Shown: piece after piece, positions 17,333 through 26,907 of the stretch
Layout: each line of letters opens with the position of its first letter
How positions within the stretch are numbered: the first letter of the stretch is position 1
From: JBMNPT01 sp050943735
GTDB taxonomy: Bacteria > Bacillota > Clostridia > Oscillospirales > RGIG577
DNA: 64,000 bases
Direction: 5' to 3'
NCBI GenBank assembly: GCA_050943735.1
Contig: JBMNPT010000001.1
Span: 186,001 to 250,000, forward strand
Position numbers and translations under genes: made by a program
The notes under the pieces: model-generated
Databases searched by the model: none
What the model was told of the DNA's origin: nothing
The model's input: the letters and a program-made list of their open reading frames with translations, nothing else

Positions 17333-17526
17333 GGAGGGGTCGCTCCTTTCTGTTTGATGTAAATTGGTGTATTTTCATTGTAGCATGTCCATGAGCGGGA
17401 AACAAGTGGTGGCGCAGACGGTAAAAAACAGACACAATATGTGGGGAGAGGGTGGACAACATGCCCCATGGATGCAGGACAAAATATACAAAATTGTTAA
17501 ATTTGGGTTGGAATTGTTTAGAAGTA

Positions 17527-17673
17527 TTGTATTACTTTTATAAAGTATGGTATAATCATGAAAAGAATTATAGCCACAATACACAAAGATGCTGTGGGAA
17601 GGATTTTCCATAGAAAAAGTGTGAAAGTGCTGCGCGGGTTCTACAAAATTCCGCAGCGGACCAGTGCTATAAT
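17527..17673 (+). promoter_or_regulatory. Promoters for the glycogen operon
   Basis: P1: TTGTAT (17527-17532), 18-bp spacer, TATAAT (17551-17556). P2: extended -10 TGCTATAAT (17665-17673) without a clear -35. Confidence 0.6.
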
Positions 17674-17713
17674 ACACGGGGCTTCCCCCGGCTGAAAGAA
17701 AGGATGATCTCCC

Positions 17714-17779
17714 ATGGGAAACTTTTGGAGTAGGGAAAACCGCCGTAGCAAGCCAACTATTAACAGACACAAGGGATGA
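17714..17779 (+). CDS. Possible 21-residue leader peptide before glgB
   Basis: ATG 17714 has AAAGGATG 7-9 bases upstream and encodes MGNFWSRENRRSKPTINRHK plus Gly, ending TGA 17777-17779, 4 bases before the glgB start. The glgB ribosome binding site lies inside its last codons, so translation of this frame could couple to glgB. No homology known; it may simply be an open stretch. Confidence 0.3.
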   Translation: MGNFWSRENRRSKPTINRHKG

Positions 17780-17783
17780 GGAT

Positions 17784-19859
17784 ATGGAAGAAACAAAATA
17801 TGCAGTGACCCCAGCGGATCAGCCCGTCCTGCCCAAGGACGACATCTATCTCTTCAATACCGGCAAGGCGCAGAAAGCCTATCTGGCCTTTGGCTGCCAC
17901 CGGCTGCCGGGCACCGATGAATATCGTTTTATGGTGTGGGCGCCCAATGCCCAGTCGGTGAGCCTGGTGGGGGATTTCAATGACTGGGACGGCACCCGCA
18001 ATCCCATGCAGAAAACCCAGGGTGGTGTGTATTTCACCGTGGTCAAAGGATTGGAGCAGGGCAGCTTGTACAAATATCTGGTCACCGGTTATGACGGTGT
18101 GCAGCGGTACAAGAGCGACCCCTTCGCCTTTTATGCGGAAATGAGGCCCAATAACGCCTCCCGGGTGTGGGAGCTGGAGGGCTATGATTGGCAGGATGGC
18201 TCTTATATGGACGCCCGGGCCAAGAAAAAAGCGGGGACTGGACCCATTTCCATCTATGAGATGCATGCGGGTTCCTGGATGGACCCGGACAACAAGGACC
18301 AGGAGTTTATCAACTTCCGTGAACTGGCGGACAAGCTGGTGCCCTATATCAAAAAAATGGGCTTCACCCATGTGGAGCTGATGCCCATCACCGAGTATCC
18401 CTTTGACATGTCTTGGGGGTATCAGGTGGCGGGATATTACGGTGTCACCTCCCGGTACGGCACGCCGCAGGATTTCATGTACTTTGTGGACCGCCTGCAC
18501 GAGGCCGGCATTGGGCTGATTCTGGACTGGGTGCCCGCCCACTTCCCCCGGGATGTGCATGGGCTGGCCATGTTTGACGGCACTCATCTGTATGACCACA
18601 GCGATCCCCGCCAGGGGGAACAGCCCGACTGGGGCACCTACCTGTTCAACTACGGACGGCCGGAGGTGGAGAGTTTCCTCATCTCCAGCGCCATGTTCTT
18701 CGCCGATGTATACCATGTGGACGGCATTCGCATTGACGCGGTAAGCGCCATGCTCTATCTGGATTTCGGCAAGCAGGACAACTTTGTGCCCAACAAGGAC
18801 GGCGGCAACATCAATCTGGAAGCAGTGGAATTTCTCCGCCGGCTCAACTCCACTCTGGCGGAAAATCACCCCGGATTTCTCTCCATCGCCGAGGAATCCA
18901 CCGCCTTTCCCTACATCACCAAACCGGTGGAGGAGGGCGGCCTGGGCTTCACCATGAAGTGGAATATGGGATTTATGCACGACACCCTGCACTACATGGA
19001 GATGGACCCCTTCTTCCGGCAGTACAACCACCACGACCTCACTTTCTCCATGGAGTATGCCTTCAGCGAAAATTACGTACTGGCCTTTTCTCATGACGAA
19101 GTGGTGCACGGCAAACGCTCCATGATCAGCAAGATGTACGGCACCTATGAGGAACAGTTTGCCAGTCTGCGGGCCATGTATGGCTACACGTTCGCCCACC
19201 CGGGCAAAAAGCTGCTCTTTATGGGAGCGGAATTCGCCCAGTTCATCGAGTGGGATTACAAAAAGCAGCTGGACTGGTTCCTGCCGCGGGATTATGAGAT
19301 GCACCGCAAGATGAGTGATTACGTGGCCCGGCTCAACCGGCTGTACCGGAAATACCGGGCTCTCTATGAGGTGGATGACAGCTGGGAGGGCTTCCAGTGG
19401 CTCAATGTGGAAGACCGGGAGTGCAGTGTCATTGCCTTCCAGCGCAAGGCCAAACCTCGGGCGGGCAAAACCCAGAGTCTGGTGTGCGTGATGAACTTTA
19501 CACCGGTGGGACGGGAGAATTATTGGATCAACCTGCCGGGGCCGGGCACCCTCAAACTGGTGCTCAGCAGCGAGGAGAAAAAATACGGCGGAATGGGTCG
19601 GGTGAACGAACTCACCATTAAGGCCCAGAAGAGAGTGCTGGAAAAGGGACGTGGACGGCGTCCGGCTCGGGTGGCCTGGTACGCGCCCATGCAGCTGCCG
19701 CCTCTCAGCGCGTTGTATTTTGAGTGGGAAGAGGAACAGCCGGCGTCCAAACGCCGCAAAACCTCCACCAAACAGGCAGCCGATCAACAGAAAGCCATAT
19801 CCGCAGACGCCGGCAAGGCGCCCGCTGGAAATAAAAAAGCAAAAGCAAGTAAACAATAG
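17784..19859 (+). CDS. glgB: 1,4-alpha-glucan branching enzyme
   Basis: GlgB makes alpha-1,6 branches in glycogen. The 691-residue protein has an N-terminal CBM48 (FMVWAPNAQSVSLVGDFNDW, near 45), a GH13 barrel with catalytic Asp in GIRIDAVSAM (near 317), Glu in SIAEESTAFP (near 370) and FSHDEVVHG (near 435), and a C-terminal beta domain. Unusually, residues ~650-691 form a Lys/Ala/Thr-rich tail. AAGGG/GAGG precede the ATG. First gene of glgB-glgC-glgD-glgA, with 4-20 base gaps. Confidence 0.96.
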   Translation: MEETKYAVTPADQPVLPKDDIYLFNTGKAQKAYLAFGCHRLPGTDEYRFMVWAPNAQSVSLVGDFNDWDGTRNPMQKTQGGVYFTVVKGLEQGSLYKYLVTGYDGVQRYKSDPFAFYAEMRPNNASRVWELEGYDWQDGSYMDARAKKKAGTGPISIYEMHAGSWMDPDNKDQEFINFRELADKLVPYIKKMGFTHVELMPITEYPFDMSWGYQVAGYYGVTSRYGTPQDFMYFVDRLHEAGIGLILDWVPAHFPRDVHGLAMFDGTHLYDHSDPRQGEQPDWGTYLFNYGRPEVESFLISSAMFFADVYHVDGIRIDAVSAMLYLDFGKQDNFVPNKDGGNINLEAVEFLRRLNSTLAENHPGFLSIAEESTAFPYITKPVEEGGLGFTMKWNMGFMHDTLHYMEMDPFFRQYNHHDLTFSMEYAFSENYVLAFSHDEVVHGKRSMISKMYGTYEEQFASLRAMYGYTFAHPGKKLLFMGAEFAQFIEWDYKKQLDWFLPRDYEMHRKMSDYVARLNRLYRKYRALYEVDDSWEGFQWLNVEDRECSVIAFQRKAKPRAGKTQSLVCVMNFTPVGRENYWINLPGPGTLKLVLSSEEKKYGGMGRVNELTIKAQKRVLEKGRGRRPARVAWYAPMQLPPLSALYFEWEEEQPASKRRKTSTKQAADQQKAISADAGKAPAGNKKAKASKQ

Positions 19860-19872
19860 GGGGATGCGAACC

Positions 19873-21057
19873 ATGATTGCAAAGAAAAAATGTGTGGCAA
19901 TGCTTCTGGCCGGCGGCCAGGGCAGCAGACTGTACGCGCTGACCACCAAGCGGGCCAAGCCGGCTGTGCCCTATGGCGGCAAATACCGGATCATTGACTT
20001 CCCGCTGTCCAACTGCACCAATTCGGGCATTGACACAGTGGGTGTGCTCACCCAGTACGAACCGCTGGAGCTCAACGCCTACATAGGCAACGGCGCGCCC
20101 TGGGACCTGGACGGCATGAATGGCGGAGCCTTTGTGCTGCCGCCCTATGTGAAGGGCAAGAAGGGTGAATGGTACGCCGGTACCGCCAATGCCATTTATC
20201 AGAACATCAACTTCATCGACCGGTATGATCCCGACGTGATTCTGGTGCTGTCCGGCGACCAGATCTGTAAGATGGACTATGCCAAGATGATCGCCTTCCA
20301 CAACGAGAACAACGCTGACTGCACCATCGCCGTCATCGAAGTTCCCATGGAGGAGGCTTCCCGGTTCGGCATCATGAACGCCGACAAGGATCAGCGCATC
20401 ATCGAGTTTGAAGAAAAGCCCGCTCATCCCAAGAGCAATACCGCTTCCATGGGCATTTATGTGTTCAACTGGAAGAAGATCCGCCAGTACCTCATCGAAG
20501 ACGAGGCGGACCCCAATTCGGATAAGGATTTCGGCAAGAACATCATCCCCAAGATGCTGGCCAACGGCGAGCGGATGTTTGCCTATATTTTCGAGGGCTA
20601 CTGGCGCGATGTGGGAACCATCGACAGCCTGTGGGAAGCCAATATGGAACTGTTGGCGGAGCAGCCTGAGCTGGATCTGTACGACGAGAATTTCAAGGTG
20701 TTCACTCGGAACTTCTCCATGCCCGCTCATTACATTTCGGAAGACGCGGATGTCACCGGTAGCATCATCGGCGACGGCTGTCTGGTGGAGGGAACTGTGA
20801 AGAACAGCGTGCTCTTCCCCGGCGTGGTGGTGGAAAAGGGCTGCACCGTCACCGACAGCATCCTCATGCAGGAAACGGTGCTCAAGGAAGGCTGTACCGT
20901 TCACAAGGCCATTGTGGATGAAGGCGGCGTCATCGGCAAGGGCGCGGTCATTGGCGGCGGCGATAAGATCACCGTATTGGGCATGAACGCGAAGGTGGCG
21001 GAAGGCGCCACTGTAGAAGAGGGCGCTATGATCGCACCCGATCAAGAGATCAAGTAA
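19873..21057 (+). CDS. glgC: Glucose-1-phosphate adenylyltransferase
   Basis: GlgC makes ADP-glucose from ATP and glucose-1-phosphate, the committed step of glycogen synthesis. The 394-residue protein has the nucleotide-binding loop MLLAGGQGSRL, KPAVPYGGKYRIIDFPLSNC, the substrate lysine in FEEKPAHPKSN (near 187) and a left-handed beta-helix C-terminus (GDGCLVEGTVKNSVLFPGV). ATG 19873 is 9 bases after AGGGGG; ATG 19864 is also in frame but too close. It is expected to work with GlgD as a hetero-oligomer. Confidence 0.96.
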   Translation: MIAKKKCVAMLLAGGQGSRLYALTTKRAKPAVPYGGKYRIIDFPLSNCTNSGIDTVGVLTQYEPLELNAYIGNGAPWDLDGMNGGAFVLPPYVKGKKGEWYAGTANAIYQNINFIDRYDPDVILVLSGDQICKMDYAKMIAFHNENNADCTIAVIEVPMEEASRFGIMNADKDQRIIEFEEKPAHPKSNTASMGIYVFNWKKIRQYLIEDEADPNSDKDFGKNIIPKMLANGERMFAYIFEGYWRDVGTIDSLWEANMELLAEQPELDLYDENFKVFTRNFSMPAHYISEDADVTGSIIGDGCLVEGTVKNSVLFPGVVVEKGCTVTDSILMQETVLKEGCTVHKAIVDEGGVIGKGAVIGGGDKITVLGMNAKVAEGATVEEGAMIAPDQEIK

Positions 21058-21072
21058 GAGGGGGACGGCAAG

Positions 21073-22203
21073 ATGCAAAAGAACGTATTTGGCCTGGTGT
21101 ATGCCGGCGAGGAAAATATCAATCTGCGGGAACTGGTGAACCTGCGCAGTGTATCCGCCCTGCCGGTGGCCGGACGGTACCGCGTCATTGACTTTGTGCT
21201 GAGCAATATGGTAAACTCGGGTATCAGGAACATTGGCGTCATCACCAAGAAAAACTATCAATCTCTCATGGACCATGTGGGATCGGGCAAGGAATGGGAT
21301 CTGTCCCGGAAGAGCGACGGCCTGTTTATGCTGCCTCCCTTTGATACCTTTGAAAACAACGGATCTCATCAGGGTCTGGTGGATGCCATCAAAGGCGCAG
21401 CAGCCTATCTGCGCCGGGTGAGTCAGCCTTATTGCCTGCTCACCGGCTCCTACACCATCTTCAATATGGTGTACAATGACATGTTCCAGCAGCATCTGGA
21501 AACCGGCGCCGACATCACCATGCTCTACAACGTGGAGGATGATCCGGCCACTGCACCCGCGGTGAAATTCCGGGATGTGCGGCTGGAGACCAATGCCGAC
21601 GGTCAGGTGGTGGATATGCAGTTCAAGTCCAATGTGACTCGCTGCACCAAGGTGGGCATGGATGCCTACCTCATTAAGAAGGATTTGCTGGAGTTCCTGA
21701 TCGACGACGCCATGGCCCATAACAAGTACAATCTGGTCACCGACGTCATCATGGGCAATCTCAACAAACTGAAAATTTATGGGTACGAACACAAAGGCTA
21801 TGTGGCCCGGATGAATTCGGTGGCATCTTATTACAAAGTGAACATGGACTTCCTCAATCCGGATGTGCAGAAGGAAATCTTCTACACCGGACAGAAGATC
21901 TACACCAAGACCAAGGATGAGCCCCCGGCCAAGTATGCCAAGGACGCGGTGGTGAAAAACAGCGTGATTGCCAGTGGCTGTATCATCGAAGGCGAAGTGG
22001 AAAATTCGGTGCTGTTCCGTGGTGTACATGTGGCCAAGGGCGCCAAGGTGAAGAACTGCATTATTATGCAGGACAGCCAGGTGTATGAAAATGCTTCCAT
22101 CGACAAGGTGATTCTGGATAAGCATGTGAACATCCGGCCTTATTCCAATCTGGTGGGCAACAAGGCGTACCCGGTGATCATTCCGAAGGGAGCTATCGTT
22201 TAA
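21073..22203 (+). CDS. glgD: Glucose-1-phosphate adenylyltransferase regulatory subunit
   Basis: GlgD is the Firmicute-specific paralogue of GlgC that lacks the catalytic nucleotide loop and activates GlgC. The 376-residue product begins MQKNVFGLVYAGEENINLRE, where the GGQGSRL loop of GlgC is replaced by AGEENINL, then PVAGRYRVIDFVLSNMVNSG. The C-terminal beta-helix is kept. Its stop overlaps the glgA start (TAATG). Confidence 0.95.
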   Translation: MQKNVFGLVYAGEENINLRELVNLRSVSALPVAGRYRVIDFVLSNMVNSGIRNIGVITKKNYQSLMDHVGSGKEWDLSRKSDGLFMLPPFDTFENNGSHQGLVDAIKGAAAYLRRVSQPYCLLTGSYTIFNMVYNDMFQQHLETGADITMLYNVEDDPATAPAVKFRDVRLETNADGQVVDMQFKSNVTRCTKVGMDAYLIKKDLLEFLIDDAMAHNKYNLVTDVIMGNLNKLKIYGYEHKGYVARMNSVASYYKVNMDFLNPDVQKEIFYTGQKIYTKTKDEPPAKYAKDAVVKNSVIASGCIIEGEVENSVLFRGVHVAKGAKVKNCIIMQDSQVYENASIDKVILDKHVNIRPYSNLVGNKAYPVIIPKGAIV

Positions 22204-24317
22204 TGAACAAACGTCAGATGAAAAAGAATAAAAAGGCAGAAGCTGCCTCCAAGGCAGAAGCCGCTGCAAAGGCCGAGACCGCTCCTAAGACAGAAACTGT
22301 CTCTAAGGCAGAGCCTGTTTCCAAGACGGAAACAGGTTCTCAGAGCGGATTGGTTGCGGCTTCGCCCAAGGCGGTGCAAAAAGTGGAGCCTACGCCTAAA
22401 GCGGTACAGAAGGTGGAGCCTACGCCCAAGGCGGTACAGAAGGTGGAACCCACCCCAAAAGCTGTGCAGGTAGTGGAGCCCGCCCCCAAGGCAGAAGAAG
22501 CTCCTAAAGCAGAAGCTGCCCCCAAGGCCGAGAAAAAACCGGCTCGCACCACCCGTAAAAAGGTGGAGCTGACCGAGGAGGAGAAGGCGGCCAAGCGCCG
22601 GGAAGCGGCCAAGAAGGCGGCAGCCACCCGTAAGGCCAACGCCGCTAAGAAGGCCATGGAGCAGGCGGCTCAAAAGGCGGAGGAGCCGGCAGAAACCGTT
22701 TCGGCGGAGGAAAGCGCGCCCCAGGCGGCGGTTCCCGCGCCGGATATGGCAGCGCCCGCAGAGGAAAAAGCAGAGCAGACCACCCCGGCGGCTGCACAGG
22801 AGCCGGTGGAGGAGAAGGCGGAAGAGTCCGCGCCGGAGCAGGCAGCGGAGGAACCGGCCAGTGAAGAGGAGATGACGCCAGTGGCGGAAAAGGTTCGAGT
22901 GCTGGTGGTGGGCGCGGAGTGCGCGCCCTTTGCCAAGACCGGTGGGCTGGCCGATGTACTGGGCACCTTGCCCAAGCACCTCAACCAGCTGGGCATGGAT
23001 GTGCGGGTGATGATTCCCTTCCACAAGGTGATCAAGGACAAATACCGCATGCAGACCGAACATGTGACCACTTTCTATGCCAATCTGGGCTGGAAGAGCA
23101 TGTTTGTAGGGGTGGACAAGCTGGTGTATGACGGCGTCACCTTCTATTTCATCGACAACGAGGAGATGTTTGGCGGACCCATTTACCGGGGCGGCCTGGC
23201 GGAGGGCGAACAGTATGCCTTCTTCTGCCGCGCGGTGGTGGAGAGCATGGATCAGATTGGGTTTGTGCCCCAGGTGGTGCACCTCAATGACTGGCATACC
23301 GGCATGATTCCCATGCTGCTCAAGACCCAGTATCAGCACCGGCCTCAGGGACATGCCAAGACGGTGTTCACCATCCACAACATGATGTATCAGGGACAGT
23401 TCAGTTTCCAGCAGATTCAGGATTGGCTGGGCATCGAGAGTCGGTTCAACACCCCCGAATTCATTGAGAATTACGGCTGTGCCAGCTTTATGAAGGCGGC
23501 GCTGGTCTTTACCGACCGCATCAGTACGGTGAGCCCCTCCTATGCCCAGGAGATTCGGCACCCCTACTACGCCTACAAGCTGGAGGGCATCCTCAATGCC
23601 CGGGCCCACGAAACCTGGGGCATTGTCAACGGCATCAACACCGAGGAATTCAACCCTGAAACCGACATCTGTCTGGGGCATCACTTCAACGCGGACGACC
23701 TCTCAGGCAAGTACCGAGTGAAAGAAGATCTCATCCGCGAACTGGGGCTCAGTATCTGGCCCGGCACTCCCATCATGAGTATGGTCACCCGTCTTACCTC
23801 TCAAAAGGGCATCGATTTGCTCATTCAGGTGTTTGATGAGATCATGCAGCAGGATGTGGCTGTGGTGGTTCTGGGCAACGGTGAAAAACAGTATGAGGAC
23901 TTCCTGCGCTCCATGGAGTATCGGTACAAGGGCCGCGTATGCGCCTACATTGGGTATAACAACGAGCTGGCTCATCGGATTTACGCGGGTAGTGATCTGT
24001 TCCTCATGCCCAGTAAGTTTGAACCCTGCGGCATTTCACAGATGATCGCTCTGCGGTACGGCACTTTGCCCATCGTGCGGGAAACCGGCGGCCTGCGGGA
24101 TACCGTACAGCCCTACAACGAATACACCGATGAGGGCAATGGTTTCTCCTTCACCAACTTCAATGCATATGACATGTTAAATGTGATAAAATATGCGTTG
24201 TGGGTGCTGCGGGATGAGGGCAAACGTACAAATTTGATTCAGAGAGCGTTAAAAAGTGATAATAGCTTTGCAATTTCCGCACAAAAATATTATGATATGT
24301 TCATGGGGCTGCTGTAA
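22203..24317 (+). CDS. glgA: Glycogen synthase with repetitive N-terminal extension
   Basis: GlgA transfers glucose from ADP-glucose to the growing chain. The GT5 part (about 230-704) starts VRVLVVGAECAPFAKTGGLA, where KTGGL is the donor-binding motif, and ends with the SKFEPCGISQM and RETGGL segments typical of the family. The first ~225 residues are low complexity, rich in Ala, Lys, Glu and Pro, with tandem PKAVQKVEPT units (about 57-97) and a helical KAAKRREAAKKAAATRKA stretch. Typical GlgA is ~480 residues. The ATG overlaps glgD, so the extension appears to be translated. Confidence 0.95.
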   Translation: MNKRQMKKNKKAEAASKAEAAAKAETAPKTETVSKAEPVSKTETGSQSGLVAASPKAVQKVEPTPKAVQKVEPTPKAVQKVEPTPKAVQVVEPAPKAEEAPKAEAAPKAEKKPARTTRKKVELTEEEKAAKRREAAKKAAATRKANAAKKAMEQAAQKAEEPAETVSAEESAPQAAVPAPDMAAPAEEKAEQTTPAAAQEPVEEKAEESAPEQAAEEPASEEEMTPVAEKVRVLVVGAECAPFAKTGGLADVLGTLPKHLNQLGMDVRVMIPFHKVIKDKYRMQTEHVTTFYANLGWKSMFVGVDKLVYDGVTFYFIDNEEMFGGPIYRGGLAEGEQYAFFCRAVVESMDQIGFVPQVVHLNDWHTGMIPMLLKTQYQHRPQGHAKTVFTIHNMMYQGQFSFQQIQDWLGIESRFNTPEFIENYGCASFMKAALVFTDRISTVSPSYAQEIRHPYYAYKLEGILNARAHETWGIVNGINTEEFNPETDICLGHHFNADDLSGKYRVKEDLIRELGLSIWPGTPIMSMVTRLTSQKGIDLLIQVFDEIMQQDVAVVVLGNGEKQYEDFLRSMEYRYKGRVCAYIGYNNELAHRIYAGSDLFLMPSKFEPCGISQMIALRYGTLPIVRETGGLRDTVQPYNEYTDEGNGFSFTNFNAYDMLNVIKYALWVLRDEGKRTNLIQRALKSDNSFAISAQKYYDMFMGLL
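22371..22490 (+). repeat. Tandem ~33-bp repeats coding PKAVQKVEPT in glgA
   Basis: Three close units plus a diverged fourth (KAVQVVEPAP), each 11 codons or so. In-frame, so copy number could vary without a frameshift. Confidence 0.85.
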
Positions 24318-24339
24318 AACAGCTGTATGACCAAGCCGA

Positions 24340-24375
24340 GAAGGCTGGGAGGCGGACCTCCAGCCTTCTTTTTTT
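24340..24375 (+). terminator. Intrinsic terminator after glgA
   Basis: GAAGGCTGG/CCAGCCTTC stem followed by TTTTTTT. Confidence 0.9.
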
Positions 24376-24435
24376 GGGAGAAGAACATAGATTTATTTTG
24401 ATGTATATGCAAGAATTGTAGAGAGGATGGATGAG

Positions 24436-26895
24436 ATGGGAAGAACATCGGCAAAGAGCCAGAGCAAATCCCAGAAGATTGTGGAGAACATCAAGGGAAA
24501 GTTGAAGCGGCATTTCGGCAAAAATCTGGCCGACGCTACCAAGGAGGAACTGTACAAAGCCAGCGCGCTGTGCATCCGTGACGATATCATGGATCAGTGG
24601 CTGCGCAGCCGTGAAAAATGCGATGCCAAGGGACTCAAGCGGGTGTATTATATGTCTGCGGAATTCCTGATGGGCCGCGCCTACACCAATAACCTCATCA
24701 ACTTGAACCAGCAGGAAGAATACCGTGAGGCCTTTGAAAGCATCGGTGTGGATATCCGGGAGATCGCCGGACAGGAACGGGATGCGGGTCTGGGCAATGG
24801 CGGTCTGGGCCGTCTGGCGGCCTGCTTCCTGGAGTCGCTGGCTACACTGGATCTGCCCGCCATGGGCTGCGGCATCCGGTATGAATACGGCCTGTTCAAG
24901 CAGAAGATCATCGACGGAGCGCAGGTAGAAACCGAGGACAACTGGCTGCAGGACGGCTGTGTATGGGAAGTGGAGCGGCCTGAGTGCGCGGTGGAGGTGC
25001 ACTTCAACGGCGAAGTGAAGGAAACCTGGACCGAGCAGGGCATGAAGATTGTGCACCACAACTACAACACCGTACTGGCAGTGCCCTACGACGTGCCGGT
25101 GATCGGCTACAAGAGTAAATGTCCCGCCACTTTGCGGCTGTGGAGCGCCCGTAGCGTGGAGGAGTTTGACATTCACTCCTTCAACCGGGGCGACTATGCC
25201 AAGGCCATGGTAAACCGGGAGCTGGCCGAAGTGATCTCCAAGGTGCTCTACCCCGCCGATGACCATGACCAGGGCAAACAGCTGCGTCTCAAGCAGTTCT
25301 ATTTCTTCACATCCGCCACCATGCAGAGCATGGTGCGCACCCACAAGGCCAAGTACGGCGATTTGCGCACTCTGCCTCAGCATGCGGTGGTACAGATCAA
25401 CGACACCCACCCCACTCTGGCCATCCCTGAGCTGATGCGTATTCTGATGGATGAGGAAGGCTACGGCTGGGATGAGGCATTTGGCATTGTGAGCCAGATG
25501 TTCAACTACACCAATCACACCATTCTCAGCGAAGCGCTGGAAAAATGGGATGAAAATATGTTCCGTCTGCTGCTGCCCCGGATTTATTCCATCGTGCAGG
25601 AGCTGAACCGCCGGTATTGCGAGCGGCTCAATCAGTACTATCCGGGCGATATGAACCGCATTGCCGACATGGCCATTGTGGCCTACGGTCAGATTCGCAT
25701 GGCCAATCTGTGCGTGGCGGTGGCCCGTCGGGTCAACGGCGTATCCCAGTTGCACGGCGACATTCTCAAGCGGGATCTGTTCCAGGATTCCTGCCGCATT
25801 TATCCCCAGAAGTATTTGGCCATCACCAACGGCATCACCCACCGGAGATGGCTGGCGCTGGCCAATCCCGGCCTCACCCAGCTGATGCGGGATACCCTCA
25901 AGACCGATTTCATCGCCGACTACACCCAGTTTGAAAAACTGCTGCCCTATGCCGACGACGCGGAGTTCCGCAAGAAGTATGCGGCCATCAAGCGGGAAAA
26001 CAAGGTGCGTCTGGCCGAGTATCTCAAGCGCACCCAGAATGTGGAGCTCAATGTGGACTCCATCATCGACGTGCAGTGCAAGCGGCTGCATGAATACAAG
26101 CGTCAGCTGCTCAAGTGCCTGCATATCCTGTATCTGTACAACGCGCTGCTGGCCGATCCGGGCATCATCACCACCCCCATCACCTTTATCTTTGGGGCCA
26201 AGGCGGCGCCGGGCTATGTGCGGGCCAAGAATATCATCCGGCTCATCAACGCCATCGGCGATCTGGTGAACAACGACCCCCGCACCAAGGATAAGATTCA
26301 GGTGATCTTCCTGGAGAACTACTGCGTATCTGCGGCCGAGGTGCTCATTCCCGCCGCTGATATCAGCGAACAGCTGTCCACCGCCGGTCTGGAGGCCAGC
26401 GGCACCGGCAATATGAAGTTCATGATGAACGGTGCGGTGACTCTGGGTACCATGGACGGCGCCAATGTGGAAATCTACGAACAGGTGGGGCCGGATAATA
26501 TCTTTATCTTCGGCGCCCGGGTGGAGGAGATTGAGAACCTCAAGCGGTATAAGAGCTATCGTCCCGGCGAGGTATACGAGCGCAACTTGCATGTGCGGGA
26601 TGCCATTAACCGTCTCATCGACGGCAGCCTGCCCGGCGTGAGCAAAAATCAGTTCTCCGACCTGTACCAGTCGCTGCTCTTTGGCGACCGGGACGGCGCG
26701 GACCGGTATTTTGTGCTGTATGACCTGCCCTCCTACATCGAAGCCTACGCCAAGGCCTATGAGACCTATGTGTGGGACAATGACAAGTGGATGCGTATGG
26801 CGGTGGTCAATACCGCCAAGTCCGGCTTCTTCAGCTCCGACAGAACCATTCTGGAGTACAACGAAAAGATTTGGGAGCTGAAAAAATACGAGTAA
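24436..26895 (+). CDS. glgP: Glycogen/maltodextrin phosphorylase
   Basis: GlgP releases glucose-1-phosphate from glycogen with PLP. The 819-residue protein (standard length) shows YYMSAEFLMGRAYTNNLINL (near 75), NGGLGRLAACFLES and the PLP lysine segment EASGTGNMKFMMNGA (near 655). Start 24436 is 9 bases after GAGAGG; ATG 24427 abuts the RBS. It is separated from glgA by a terminator and probably has its own promoter, then runs into the GH13 gene with a 12-base gap. Confidence 0.96.
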   Translation: MGRTSAKSQSKSQKIVENIKGKLKRHFGKNLADATKEELYKASALCIRDDIMDQWLRSREKCDAKGLKRVYYMSAEFLMGRAYTNNLINLNQQEEYREAFESIGVDIREIAGQERDAGLGNGGLGRLAACFLESLATLDLPAMGCGIRYEYGLFKQKIIDGAQVETEDNWLQDGCVWEVERPECAVEVHFNGEVKETWTEQGMKIVHHNYNTVLAVPYDVPVIGYKSKCPATLRLWSARSVEEFDIHSFNRGDYAKAMVNRELAEVISKVLYPADDHDQGKQLRLKQFYFFTSATMQSMVRTHKAKYGDLRTLPQHAVVQINDTHPTLAIPELMRILMDEEGYGWDEAFGIVSQMFNYTNHTILSEALEKWDENMFRLLLPRIYSIVQELNRRYCERLNQYYPGDMNRIADMAIVAYGQIRMANLCVAVARRVNGVSQLHGDILKRDLFQDSCRIYPQKYLAITNGITHRRWLALANPGLTQLMRDTLKTDFIADYTQFEKLLPYADDAEFRKKYAAIKRENKVRLAEYLKRTQNVELNVDSIIDVQCKRLHEYKRQLLKCLHILYLYNALLADPGIITTPITFIFGAKAAPGYVRAKNIIRLINAIGDLVNNDPRTKDKIQVIFLENYCVSAAEVLIPAADISEQLSTAGLEASGTGNMKFMMNGAVTLGTMDGANVEIYEQVGPDNIFIFGARVEEIENLKRYKSYRPGEVYERNLHVRDAINRLIDGSLPGVSKNQFSDLYQSLLFGDRDGADRYFVLYDLPSYIEAYAKAYETYVWDNDKWMRMAVVNTAKSGFFSSDRTILEYNEKIWELKKYE

Positions 26896-26907
26896 GGGGC
26901 AGTCTGT

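Larger units (their letters stand above)
17333..17783. other. Long leader region upstream of glgB
   Basis: This 450-base gap has a promoter at 17527-17556, a second extended -10 at 17665-17673 and a short open frame at 17714-17779. Bases 17345-17520 are AT-rich with no feature I can name; they presumably include the minus-strand promoter of the lipoprotein gene. Confidence 0.5.

Noticed and set aside
17760..19958. 732-residue minus-strand frame
   Set aside because: Antisense shadow of glgB.
20000..22203. glgD as a broken copy of glgC
   Set aside because: GlgD naturally lacks the catalytic loop; the gene is intact and conserved in Firmicutes.
19705..22269. 854-residue minus-strand frame
   Set aside because: Antisense shadow of glgC and glgD.
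22371..22490. CRISPR array
   Set aside because: The repeats are in-frame protein repeats with no spacers.
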